A DNA stretch of 64,000 bases, taken from NCBI RefSeq assembly GCF_014898815.1, contig NW_026515541.1:2542001-2606000 (forward strand). Direction: 5' to 3'. Position 1 is the stretch's first letter. Each line of letters begins with the position of its first letter. Below, piece after piece: positions 35,258 through 44,646 of the stretch. The DNA is from Panonychus citri. Lineage: Eukaryota > Arthropoda > Arachnida > Trombidiformes > Tetranychidae. The translations under genes and the position numbers were made by a program. Under the pieces are notes generated by a model. The model made no database searches, was not told the DNA's origin, and saw only the letters and a list, made by a program, of their open reading frames with translations.

Positions 35258-36913
35258 CTAATAGGAGAGGGAGAAATAAAGAATAAAATATAAAATTTTG
35301 GTGCGAATAATTGGTTGAGTGGAACATAATCTGTTTCAGAATTTTGTTTTTCTTTCTTGGCTTTTCCTTCATCATTTTTCAGAGTAACAGGTTCAGTTGA
35401 CATTGAGTAAACAGTTGGATTTTGACTGAGGATCATTTTGATGATCTTGAGAAACAACATGATGAGAATTGAAAAGGCGATTAATCCGAGGAAAAAGTTG
35501 AAAAGTTCTCGCTTCAAGGACATGAACCAAGGTTCGTTACTTTGTTGTTGAACTTTTCTAACTGCTTTTTCTAGCATTTCTAATTTTTCTGGTTCCAAAT
35601 TAATATGTTCATCAATCATAAGGAGATAACTGCCAATTGATTGAGGTTGACCAAGAGGTCACATCCTTTTCATCGATTAGAGTTAATTCTGTGGGGGTGT
35701 AGGAAGTGTCACCAATTCGAAAGAACATCGATCTCGAAATTTTTAGAACCTGGTTCGGTCTTGTTATATTCAATATCGTGAGATTGTGACCGCGACAATA
35801 AACATAAAAATCTTCATTTACCCTTTAGTTTGTGGTTTTCTTATTTTATAGTTATTTGGTGAAATTTCCATGCAATCAGAAAGTTTCCATAGTCCCGTCT
35901 CAGGGACCTTACGACAGAATTGGCCGGTATTGAAGTTTAATTTCTTGGACTCGAAGTCTTCTTGATCAACTTCACATATTTCTGGGGGTTGTGATGTTTC
36001 ATTGGTTAGGATGAACTTTGGACCAACATAATTTTTGACACAGATTTCGGTTCCATTCTTCTCTTCAATTAGTGTGAATGGATCGGCTTTATGGATTAAT
36101 AGATGGTTCGCATAGATATCAACTCGAGGTAATTCAACAAGCTAATTCGACTTGGAAAAATTTGATCAAACTCTCTGGTATTTTATTTCCTTTTTCCATT
36201 TCTACTCGAGTTTCTCTTAGTATCTCATTTATTCTCTGTGTTTGATAAAAAACTGTAGCTGATTGTAGAGCAGTAACAGGGATCATCTCTTCCAGATCAT
36301 CTAAGCGAGCGTGAGTGGATTGAACTTGGTCAGTAATTTTTTTTAAACTTTCTTGATGTATGTTAAGAACTTCAAAAGTGAGATTTGTCGACTGAGACAA
36401 TAGATTATCGTCTTTTTATTTATAAATCCAGTCCTTGATTTTTCCAAATCCAATAACGGCTAGGGATCCAATTAAAAGAGTTGTGGTAAGTTCACGTTTT
36501 TCTTTTTTCACGTTGACTGCATTTGATCCAAAAATGGAACGTGATATGTGTACGTCAACATAATTTTCACAGTGTTTCCGTGCTAATTCGAATACATCTT
36601 CTTTATTGTAGGGTAGACGATCACAATACGGCTTCAAATGCTGTTCACAATGCGATGCCGCTTGTCTGACACGTTCAAGACAAGTGAATTTGTTTACTAG
36701 TCCAGGAACATGTCTTATTTCACATGGATAATTTGTGGTTCTTATTTCCACGTGAACTGGTGGTTTTATTTGTAAGCAAGGATTCTGTATTATTATTGTA
36801 TAATTTATATTTCGACGGCCAGTTATTATCTTGTGCTTAGTGACTCTCCAAACTACATCGGCACCATACTCAGTACCAGCTACAAGACTTAACAAGAATA
36901 AAATCATCATCAT
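35221..36913 (-). pseudogene. env-like glycoprotein gene, interrupted
   Basis: A signal-peptide-like stretch at 36913-36875 is followed by a Cys-rich ectodomain. A basic KEKR furin-type site at about 36505-36494 is followed directly by a hydrophobic, Gly-containing stretch suited to a fusion peptide. Next come a heptad-like region (36400-36134), more ectodomain across 36130-35620 with stops, and a transmembrane helix near 35530-35460 with a cytoplasmic tail. This is the layout of class I-like env proteins of insect errantiviruses. Breaks: a stop at about 36416, another near 36134, and further interruption before 35619. The env start is in the same open frame as the integrase end rather than on a separate frame. 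It cannot make a full protein as it stands. Confidence 0.75.
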
Positions 36914-37491
36914 AGTAAAATTTCGACCAAGATGAGATGGTGATAGAGAACGTGATCTGGTTGGTTCTCTAGGATTGAATTTCGACAGTTGAGAGGCATG
37001 GGCTTGGAATTCTAGAGTGCTCGAGTCGTTTTTAATTCGATAGGTTGTCTCACCTATCTTGGTGATGACAGTGAATGGGCCTTCCTTCTTTGTGTCTAAT
37101 TTATCACTTCGAAGAGTTTTAGTGTATAAAGCTTGATCACCAACATCAAAGGTAATTAATTTTGATTTTGAATCGTGATAAATTGTTTGTTTTTCTTTCG
37201 CTTCGCGAGAGAAAATTTTCGATTGATCACGAATCTTTTTCCATTCATTGATGATGAATCCAGTGTATTCATTGATGTTCATTTGATCATTTTGTGGTGA
37301 TAATTGGATGTCAATAGGGAAATTTGGTTCTCGTCCATAGATCAGATAAAATGGGGAAGATTTAGTGCTGCTATTGGTTGCGGTGTTGTAAGCGAAGGTG
37401 ATGAGAGGTAACATTTGTGTCCATTTGGATTTGTTTTCCGAGCAATAATGAATTAACATTTGACAGAGTGTTCGGTTTACTCTTTCAGTTA
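36914..37491 (-). pseudogene. Integrase, C-terminal part (separated by Merlin)
   Basis: Continues the integrase core after the Merlin insertion: LTERVNRTLCQML, then FAYNTATNSSTKSSPFYLIYGREP, the classic end of the Ty3 integrase core containing the third catalytic Glu region. It is followed by a GPF..VI..IG..TY chromodomain-less C-terminal strand region (TKKEGPFTVITKIGETTYRI). It is open without stops and runs on into env. Through the Merlin terminal repeat it is joined in frame to an upstream Met at 37720, giving a fortuitous 434-codon frame. Confidence 0.85.
37484..37491. repeat. Merlin target-site duplication, left copy
   Basis: TTCAGTTA (TAACTGAA on the element strand), repeated at 40152-40159. 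Removing one copy plus the insert rebuilds an uninterrupted integrase codon series at this point, which supports this exact 8-bp duplication. Confidence 0.85.
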
Positions 37492-37999
37492 GGCTATTCT
37501 TTACTATACCCCTTCTTTCAAATCGTCTCGAAATTCTTTCTGTGTATAGCTTGCGAAATAGTCTACGCATGTGTGAAATTTTTTTACGGAAACTACTGTG
37601 GGCGGAGTTATAGCCATTTAAAAACTCAAAATCCTTAAGGAGTCTATGGGACGTTTCAACTTTGCGAAAATTAGAATTAAATGAAAGTGGGAGGGGCTTA
37701 AATGATAAAATTTTTTTCACCTATACAGTTGACTATGAACATCCTATATATCAACTTTTAGCCGAATTCGATATTAGCAACAGTACTTAGACTAGGTCAA
37801 AAATAGTCAAAACTGTTATTTGTATATATGTAATGACAGACTATTCAGATCAACTTGCAATTTGACCAGAATATTTTTCAAGGTCGAAATAATTGTCAAG
37901 GTCATTTTAGTCAAGATCGCTGCAACTAATTTTGCTGTGATTTTTAACCCATAGATGATGCTAGAAATACTTTAGTTCAACTTAATAGCACTAGATGGC
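37492..37999 (+). repeat. Merlin terminal inverted repeat, left
   Basis: About 508 bp; pairs with 39645-40151. The inner limit is at GATGGC/GCCATC. It contains a 71-codon outward frame from 37720 that is identical in the right arm except for its last two codons. Confidence 0.9.
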
Positions 38000-38162
38000 C
38001 GCACGCTCAGGCTTTTGCCGAAGTACCTTAATGTGACAAAATTTGATGAAACAATTTTACAGGTTTCGTTTACCCATACCCTTCCATACCAAGACTAGTG
38101 CATCTACGCAAAGCCGATTTAAAGTATAGGGATGATAAAACAGCACACCACGAGAGTACAAG

Positions 38163-38236
38163 CAAATTTTTTTGCCCCTCCCCTCCCCCAAAGTGGGTGT
38201 GGCCGCTAGCGGCGGGGGGAGGGGCAAAAAAATTTG
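38163..38236. repeat. GC-rich fold-back inside Merlin
   Basis: Two arms of about 26 bp (CAAATTTTTTTGCCCC... and ...GGGGCAAAAAAATTTG) flank an inner palindrome GCCGCTAGCGGC at about 38202-38213. It would form a very stable cruciform or RNA hairpin just downstream of the transposase gene. It could be a small nested foldback element or a terminator-like structure. Confidence 0.8.
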
Positions 38237-38360
38237 CCGCGCGTGCATACATGTTTAAGTGGTATACCTTTGTTGAACTACTTTCAACAAGTGATGCCAG
38301 AGCCCTGTTAGCATTAACCAGCTAGTACCACGAGGAGGAAGGGTTGGACTTTACTAGCCA

Positions 38361-38427
38361 ATAGGTTAGGTTAGGATTTAGGACACGCTAGGTTAGGTTA
38401 AGTTGCACAACATAGGTTAGGTCAGGT
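38361..38427 (+). repeat. TTAGG-like telomeric-type motif cluster
   Basis: Three short groups of GGTTA/TTAGG words (near 38363, 38389 and 38413) resemble the arthropod telomeric repeat TTAGG. They are degenerate and interspersed, inside Merlin just past the transposase stop. Confidence 0.5.
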
Positions 38428-39402
38428 TTTTACACCAAGGCTGGAGCAGTACCTTAGGTCAATGGCCAAGCTTCCCGAACCACCTTGACCAGGGCTTCGA
38501 ATGGCTGGAGACCATTTTTTCTTGACCAACGTCTCCATTGGTACTCTACCAAATGGTCTGCGAAGTCTATAAGGTATTCTCCGGTCCCTGAAGAAGACTC
38601 TCGCCGGACGCCAACCGGACTCAATCCTTTGGGTATGAGCACCATTCCGTGGGTTCACAAAGTTCTCCTGATGATTCACCCAATGGTGCTCATACCCGTG
38701 GTCTTCGAGGCCTCTGTAGCTCCGCCAGCCATCCGTGATGATGGTGGTATCATCAGCCACATGGTCTTGGATAATCGGGGTAAGTGTCTTTGAATCCCGA
38801 GAGTTTCCAGGGCAGACTACCAAGCGTAGATCTTGAGAGCCGTCCTGGATCATACCCAAGACCCAATGACCCTCGATGGTCCGACCACGGTGGTACTTAC
38901 GCCGACCAAACTTAGCCTCGTCCACCTGAACCACGCAGCCAGGCCCACCGATTTTCCCCCGATTATCTTGGTCCTTTAAAAAGGCCACTGTGATGGACTC
39001 CCGAATGGCACGATACCATTCGGCGGTGGTTCGGGAGCTAACACCAGTCTCCCTATGAGTCACCTCATATGAAGCATCGCAGCTCCATTCGAACATGAGT
39101 CGAAGTGCCTTGTCAAGTGGGATCTTCATAGAAGAGAAGATCGTCCCCGACGTAACACTTCGCTCAGAGGGATCAGAGCTGCGATGCTCCTTGTGTTGAG
39201 GGCAACGGAAGGTCCCAAAGGCACCTCGTTGAGGCTGCCAAGTCATAGGGCGACGGTGTTGGTGGCATTGAACCTCACTAAGGAGTAGCCCAACCGATTG
39301 CGCCCAAGAAACCGCTCCCTCCTTAGTGCGGAGAACCTCCTGCTCCAGCCAAGTTCTGCTCCACGCAGACATAATAGGAAGAGAGAAAAAAAGAGAAAAC
39401 AA
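38422..39402 (-). CDS. Merlin (IS1595/ISXO2-like) transposase
   Basis: Open frame of 326 aa. The more natural start is the internal Met at residue 11 (39372; MSAWSRTW). A Cys/His segment near residues 60-75 (RCPQHKEH) resembles the N-terminal zinc region. The catalytic domain is clear: VVQVDEAKFGRRKYHRGR (first Asp), GHWVLGMIQD, TIITDGWRSYRGL (second Asp), then VNHQENFVNPRNGAHTQRIESGWR (third acidic position and the family's His/Asn-rich signature). Known role: cut-and-paste transposition of Merlin elements. No stop or frameshift interrupts it. With near-identical terminal repeats, this copy may be active or recently active. Codon use is much more GC-rich than any neighbouring gene, consistent with horizontal arrival. 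Confidence 0.93.
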   Translation of the reverse strand: MFSLFFSLPIMSAWSRTWLEQEVLRTKEGAVSWAQSVGLLLSEVQCHQHRRPMTWQPQRGAFGTFRCPQHKEHRSSDPSERSVTSGTIFSSMKIPLDKALRLMFEWSCDASYEVTHRETGVSSRTTAEWYRAIRESITVAFLKDQDNRGKIGGPGCVVQVDEAKFGRRKYHRGRTIEGHWVLGMIQDGSQDLRLVVCPGNSRDSKTLTPIIQDHVADDTTIITDGWRSYRGLEDHGYEHHWVNHQENFVNPRNGAHTQRIESGWRPARVFFRDRRIPYRLRRPFGRVPMETLVKKKWSPAIRSPGQGGSGSLAIDLRYCSSLGVKT

Positions 39403-39410
39403 AAAGAGAG

Positions 39411-39545
39411 GTGAATGAGTGGTGTGAGTGGTGTAAGTGGTGTAAGTGGTGTGGATGTTGTGAGTGGTGTGAGTGAATGAGTGATTGAGTGATTAAGTGA
39501 ATGAGTGAAGAGAAGTGAAGTGAAGTGAAGTGAAGTGAAGAGAAA
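39411..39545 (+). repeat. GTGAA/GTGGTGTGA minisatellite
   Basis: Tandem short units. GTGGTGTGA/GTGGTGTAA dominates up to about 39475, then GTGATTGA and GAAGT units up to about 39540. It lies between the transposase start and the right terminal repeat, in the leader of the transposase gene. Confidence 0.85.
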
Positions 39546-39644
39546 AGAGAAATGAATACAAATGATAAAGAATAGGTTTGCAACCGTTTAAGTACTAGAA
39601 AAATTTGCTCACTCGAGATGCTCCCTCAGAAGTGTGAAATTGCT

Positions 39645-40151
39645 GCCATCTAGTGCTATTAAGTTGAACTAAAGTATTTCTAGCATCATCTATGGGTTAA
39701 AAATCACAGCAAAATTAGTTGCAGCGATCTTGACTAAAATGACCTTGACAATTATTTCGACCTTGAAAAATATTCTGGTCAAATTGCAAGTTGATCTGAA
39801 TAGTCTGTCATTACATATATACAAATAACAGTTTTGACTATTTTTGACCTAGTCTAAGTACTGTTGCTAATATCGAATTCGGCTAAAAGTTGATATATAG
39901 GATGTTCATAGTCAACTGTATAGGTGAAAAAAATTTTATCATTTAAGCCCCTCCCACTTTCATTTAATTCTAATTTTCGCAAAGTTGAAACGTCCCATAG
40001 ACTCCTTAAGGATTTTGAGTTTTTAAATGGCTATAACTCCGCCCACAGTAGTTTCCGTAAAAAAATTTCACACATGCGTAGACTATTTCGCAAGCTATAC
40101 ACAGAAAGAATTTCGAGACGATTTGAGAGGGGGGTATAGTAAAGTCTTACG
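39645..40151 (-). repeat. Merlin terminal inverted repeat, right
   Basis: Inverse copy of 37492-37999, about 507 bp. It ends in ...GGGGTATAGTAAAG plus 8 poorly matching bases before the target duplication at 40152-40159. Confidence 0.9.
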
Positions 40152-41089
40152 TTCAGTTAATCCGTTGGTTTGAGGATGATAAGCAGTTGAAAATTGCCAT
40201 TTCGATGTCATAAATTCACTTAATTTTTGGATGATTGATGAAGTGAAATTGGTACCTTGATCAGACAATATAGAGGATGGGCAACCATGACGAGAGAGGA
40301 TGTTTTCAATCAAAAATTTTGCGGTTACCGAGGCGGTCTTATGAGTGAGCGCCTTTGTCTCCACCCACCGAGTAAAATAATCAGTGGCCACAATGATATA
40401 CTTTTTCCAGATGAGAAGGGCAATGGGCCAACAATATCGATGCCAAGCTTCTCAAATGGTCGTCCAACGTGAATTGATTTCATGGGAGCATCATGTTTAA
40501 CTTGTTTATTAAATTGACAATCTCGACAATTTTTTATGTAATTCGTAATCACTTGGTGCATCTTTGGCCAATAATAACGTTGTCTGACTCTGTTGTAGGT
40601 TTGATAGATTCCACAGTGACCACCAGTCGGATCGTCATGATAAGATCGCAGCAGTTCGTCAATTAGAGTCTCAGGGACAACTTGAACCCATCGACTGCCA
40701 TACTCAGTTATTATTTTTCTTTCCAGGACACCATTTCGAAGTCGATGATTATTAATTAATTTGGTTTTTGTTGTTTTGTCCAATGAATTTAAATTCGATA
40801 ATTGATTAAGTTTCGATTGAATAAATGGGTCAGTCTGTTGCTCATTCATTAATTTACTCATCTCTTTTGAATCTTCTTGAACTAAGAGAGTGAAAATATC
40901 ATCACCTTGCTCGAGTTGATCTATTTTATCGTTGAATTGAGGATCATGAGTCGGGTAACGGCTGAGGCAATCGGCATCGGCATGAATTTTCCCCGATTTG
41001 TAAATTATTGTAAAATCAAATGATTGTAAGGTGATGGAGTATCTCATTAATCTCGAAGGAAGTTTAGTTTTTGATCTGAGGAAGCACAA
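40152..41089 (-). pseudogene. Integrase, N-terminal zinc domain and catalytic core
   Basis: Contains the end of RNase H and the connection (DADCLSRYP), then the integrase HHCC zinc-binding module (HDDPTGGHCGIYQTYNRVRQRYYWP...CRDCQ). The core begins with GIDIVGPLP (first Asp) and continues LSDQGTNF (second Asp) and STAYHPQTNGLTE. One frame change near 40380-40400 separates the GPLPFSSGK and the TDYFTRWVE segments. The core is then cut by the Merlin element and resumes at 37491. Confidence 0.88.
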
Positions 41090-42009
41090 GGCACAATGAC
41101 CAGTTACAATTTCAAATTTTGACCCCTCGAGGTAGTGACGAAATTTCTCAACAGCATAGATGATCGCCAGGCATTCTTTATCTGATATTGGATAATTTAC
41201 TTCGGCACCTTGTAGCTGTCGACTGGCATAGGCGATTGGTTTCCATTTATTGTCGTGTCGTTGGAGGAGAATAGCACCTAGGCCAAAATCGGAGGCATCG
41301 GTTCGTAGTTGGATTTGTCGATTTGGGTCAAAATGTTCTAGGACGTTAGTTGAGCAAAGTAACTGTTTAAGTTTTTCGAATCATGAGTGTTCATCCGATC
41401 CCCAGCTGAATGGTGCTTCCTTTCGAGTTAACTGAGTCAAAGGTCGGGCGATCTTGGCGAAGTCTCTGATGAACTTGCGATAATATGAGCAAAGGCAACG
41501 AAGGCTCTAACATCACGAATCGTTAGAGGAATTGGGTAATCCTTAATTGTTCTGATTTTCTCTGGATCAGGCTCTTGGCCGTCTTCACTGACGATGTAAC
41601 CAAGGTAAAGGATCTTTTTCTTGAAGAAGGTACATTTTTCAGGTTTTAGGGTGAGTCCAGCGGTTCTCAATCTATTGAAGACTAATCTGGGTCTATTTAA
41701 ATGTTCATCCATTGTTTTGCTAAAGATGATGATGTCGTCGATGTAGACCAAACATGAATTATACTTGAGACCAGCGAGGCAAACGTCCATCAATCGTTTG
41801 AATGTGGCAGGGGCATTACAAAGTCCAAACGGCATCACTTTATATTCATACATCCCAAATGTAGTGACGAAAACAGTTTTGATTCGATCAGGAGGATTAA
41901 CTTCCACTTGATGGTAACCACTTCGAAGGTCGAGTAAACTGAAATATCGTGCACCTTGTAAACAATCCAATGAGGTGTTAATATCTGGTATTGGGTAACG
42001 ATCCTTCAA
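41090..42009 (-). pseudogene. Reverse transcriptase and RNase H
   Basis: RT fingers/palm from DRYPIPDI, YFSLLDLRSGYHQVEV, FGLCNAPATF and the catalytic YIDDIIIF, to LGYIVSEDG, open from 42009 to about 41490. A frame change follows at about 41490, with one in-frame TGA near 41384. RNase H-type RTDASDFGLGAIL, YASRQL and SDKECLAIIYA continue to 41090. Domain order and motifs are Ty3/gypsy. The RT begins abruptly next to the protease because of a deletion. Confidence 0.9.
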
Positions 42010-42300
42010 CTTGACCTAGGATCTGAATTGGCTTATCATTAGCAGCTAAAGGAATCGGACCTTTGTAAGGTTGTAAAGTTAAATTTAATTGATTAACTAA
42101 ATCTTAAGTAATTAAGGTCATATCTGAGCCTGTGTCAAACATTGCCTCGACTTTCAAATTATCAACTTTAATCTGTTGATGAATAAGTTTTTTCTTGAAT
42201 ATTGAGCAAACGGCTGAAATCGGAGGTCCCTCATCACTACTATAATCATCATCCTCAGCATCATAATCACCTTTGGTAATTGCTCTGATGTGAGGACCTT
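42010..42300 (-). pseudogene. Retropepsin-like protease, truncated
   Basis: The catalytic FDTGSDMTLIT lies at about 42139-42107, followed at once by a TAA stop. The same frame then reads on for about 30 residues (...PYKGPIPLAANDKPIQILGQV) and is fused directly to RT at about 42008-42012. The flap, second half of the protease and the start of RT are missing. Confidence 0.85.
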
Positions 42301-43524
42301 GATTACTTTGAATAACTGACTCTGATTGATTCTGATTTTCTCTTTGTTTATTCTGATTTCGCTCTCTCCAATTCTGGTCATTGTTCGAACGATGATAATT
42401 TCTATTTCCTCTTCTCCTTTGATTGTAAAATGGTTGATGATTTGATTGAGATGGGAGACTCGATTGATTGGTCATTGATTGGTTATTATTAGTTTGAGGT
42501 GCAAGAGACTGTTGATTAACTGTCGGCTGAGCTTCATAATTTGGTTGACTAATAGTCGACTGAGCTGTCAAATTCTGTTGATTTGATTGCGAAGGTTGAG
42601 TGAGTTGACTGTTGACTGGCTGAAAGCTATTAGTCTGAAGAGCTGAAATTCTGAACCTACAGTTTTCTTCACTATGACCTCGATGACCAAAAAAATTGCA
42701 GCTAATTCTGTTTGTATTATTGGTTTTTTATGGTTAAAGGTTTTATGGTTGAGCTTATTCTCTAATTGATCAAACTTTGATTGTAATTGGTCAAGAGTAG
42801 ACAATAGTTTCTTTTCGATTGAATTTGCTTGATTTGATTCTAGGCTAATGACAAGGTTAGGTTTTTCTTCACAATTTGCCAGAGCTTTATCTGCTAATTT
42901 AGCGGCTGTAATTAACTCGTCTGAACTTTTTGGGTTCTGTGATGTAATTACGAATTTGATCTGGGGCAAGAATCTTTCTGAAATGAAGCTAATCAAATTT
43001 TCAGGCATTTTACTATTCATTCTGAAACAAAGTTCTTGAATTTCATAGATGAAACTTGTTGTTGGTTGACCTGGTCTCTGTTTACTATTGTGAAGCTGCT
43101 GAGAGAGGTGAGTTCGATAATCAGCTGGGCAAAGACCTACAATCATTTTTTCTCTTAAATCTTCTTACGTTTGAGGTTTTTCACTAGCACCATAAGAGCT
43201 GAAGGTGAGATTGTACCAGCGACGAGCTGAACCCTGAAGGTAAAAGGGGATAATTTTAAACATTTCCTCAGCGCTTAAACCTAAAGCTCGAGATGCTAAT
43301 TCAAATTGTAGTAACCAATCAATTACATCTTCATTGTCGCCCTTAAAAGGTTCAATAGTCACATGATTTTTTAATAGGTTCGAGAGATTGACACTCATTA
43401 TTGATGGATTAACTTGATTTGATTGATTTGCTTGATTTGTTTGATTTGATTGATCTGATTGATCTGATTGACTAAACTGATTATCATTGGACTCAGAATC
43501 CAAAGGTTCAGGTCTAGAAGTCAT
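42301..43524 (-). pseudogene. gag polyprotein, one stop and one frameshift
   Basis: Starts MTSRPEPLDSESNDNQFS with a Gln/Ser/Asn-rich leader. A Ty3-type capsid follows (IEPFKGDNEDVIDWLLQFE, then LQGSARRWY). A TAA interrupts at 43165-43167, after which the same frame continues (GLCPADYRTHLSQQL...). Near 42705-42730 the frame changes. The new frame carries a zinc-knuckle-like C-x2-F-x4-H-x4-C (42700-42659) in which the second Cys is Phe, then a Gln/Asn-rich tail leading into the protease without a stop. Confidence 0.85.
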
Positions 43525-43761
43525 TGTAATTGAGAGATGAGAGCAAAATTAATCGCTAATTGATCAAGAGAGAAAACACTTAACAATAATCTAGATTAAT
43601 TGTTTGAAGCAACTGATTTATGAACTGATAGGGAGCTTATTCAAAGTCATTAGAAGGTCACGTAGAAGTTTGATTGGGTGGTTGCTGATTGAATATTCAT
43701 TAGAAGTCAAAGTTGAAACAATGGAGAGAGAGAGAGGATATACAAGAAGTTCACCAAAATA

Positions 43762-44195
43762 AAGTCTTCACTGACTCGCATAGGTGATAGGTTAGTCTCG
43801 TGTCTTCACTGACAACGGTAGACAATAAACGAGTCTTCACTGACTCAAGTTAGTAAGATTAAAAGCCTTCACTGGCTCTAAAATGGCTTCTAGTTTATCT
43901 CTCTCCACGAAAGGTTATCAATAGTCAAGAATCAATCGATTCAGATGAGATGAATTTAATGGATAAGTTGTAGAAATGAAAGTAACTATTTGCACTCAGT
44001 TATGTTAGAATAGGACAGATTGGGTAAACGCTGAATGAATCTTCAGTTCGAGTTAATGAAACTTGATCAAATAATCTAAAGTTTTGTTGTAGGGTTAAAG
44101 GTAATAGAGCTTATGAGTCTTCACTGACTCAAGACTCCAGTCAATGGTTTACTTTTCGAGCGAAGTAAATGAGATAACTTAGACTTCACTGTCTC
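43762..44195 (-). repeat. Six co-varying hairpins with invariant loop
   Basis: Copies at 43763-43776, 43801-43814, 43831-43846, 43864-43877, 44114-44131 and 44181-44194. On the plus strand each is stem-TTCACT-stem. The stems are AGTC/GACT, TGTC/GACA, GAGTC/GACTC, AGCC/GGCT, TGAGTC/GACTCA and AGAC/GTCT, so pairing is kept while bases change. On the element's sense strand the loop is AGTGAA. Compensatory change points to selection on RNA (or DNA) secondary structure, for example a packaging or translation signal; the repeated arrangement also recalls insulator-type factor-binding arrays in gypsy leaders. Confidence 0.85.
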
Positions 44196-44625
44196 ATGTT
44201 TACATCAAAAGGGAAAAAGATTGTTCATGTTTATTCACAAACTGACCTGATATCCTCGACATGATGAGCAATTTTTGACAATGGAAAGGAAACGGTTGTC
44301 GTCTTTGACTTACTTTTTCCGATTTAGACAATTCGCTATCTGGATATCTTATTGATGGTAGTAATATACCTGGATTAATTTTATTTATTCAAATGAAAGA
44401 GGGGGAAAAAAGGTTAAAACAAATTGTCCAAAGCGTATTCAAAGTTGTCCAAAGAGTGTTAAGAATCGTCCAGAATTACTCCAGAGTTCGAGCGGAAACA
44501 ATATGATTATTGCTATTAATTGTTGAGGTTTTTTTTCACAATGAATGTTTATCTAATTGAATAACAATTAAATAACCAAGTATTATCACAACCACAAATT
44601 TGTCACAAGTTTCGGCTTAAACGAG

Positions 44626-44643
44626 CCCTCACACTGGCCACCA
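44626..44643 (-). other. Candidate tRNA primer-binding site
   Basis: On the element strand, three bases (ACT) after the 5' LTR the sequence reads TGGTGGCCAGTGTGAGGG, starting with TGG as expected for pairing with a tRNA CCA end. The tRNA identity is not determined. Confidence 0.6.
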
Positions 44644-44646
44644 AGT

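Larger units (their letters stand above)
37492..40151 (-). mobile_element. Merlin DNA transposon inside the integrase
   Basis: A 2,660-bp element with about 507-bp terminal inverted repeats, an 8-bp target duplication and one transposase gene of the IS1595/ISXO2-like (Merlin) superfamily on the minus strand. Eight- to nine-bp duplications are typical of Merlin. The repeats appear nearly identical, so insertion is recent. The outermost 8 bases of the two ends do not match well (GGCTATTC against CGTAAGAC); perfect pairing begins at CTTTACTATACCCC. The interior (38.3-39.4 kb) is visibly richer in GC than all surrounding DNA. Confidence 0.92.
43525..44646 (-). other. 5' leader of the gypsy element
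   Basis: About 1.1 kb between the primer-binding site and the gag start, with no ORF of note. It holds the hairpin series described separately. Confidence 0.8.

Noticed and set aside
38361..38427. TTAGG-like words as a true interstitial telomere
   Set aside because: Too short, degenerate and located inside a DNA transposon.
38422..39402. Bacterial IS1595 contamination
   Set aside because: Long inverted repeats, an 8-bp target duplication within a eukaryotic retrotransposon and continuity of flanks fit an integrated Merlin element.
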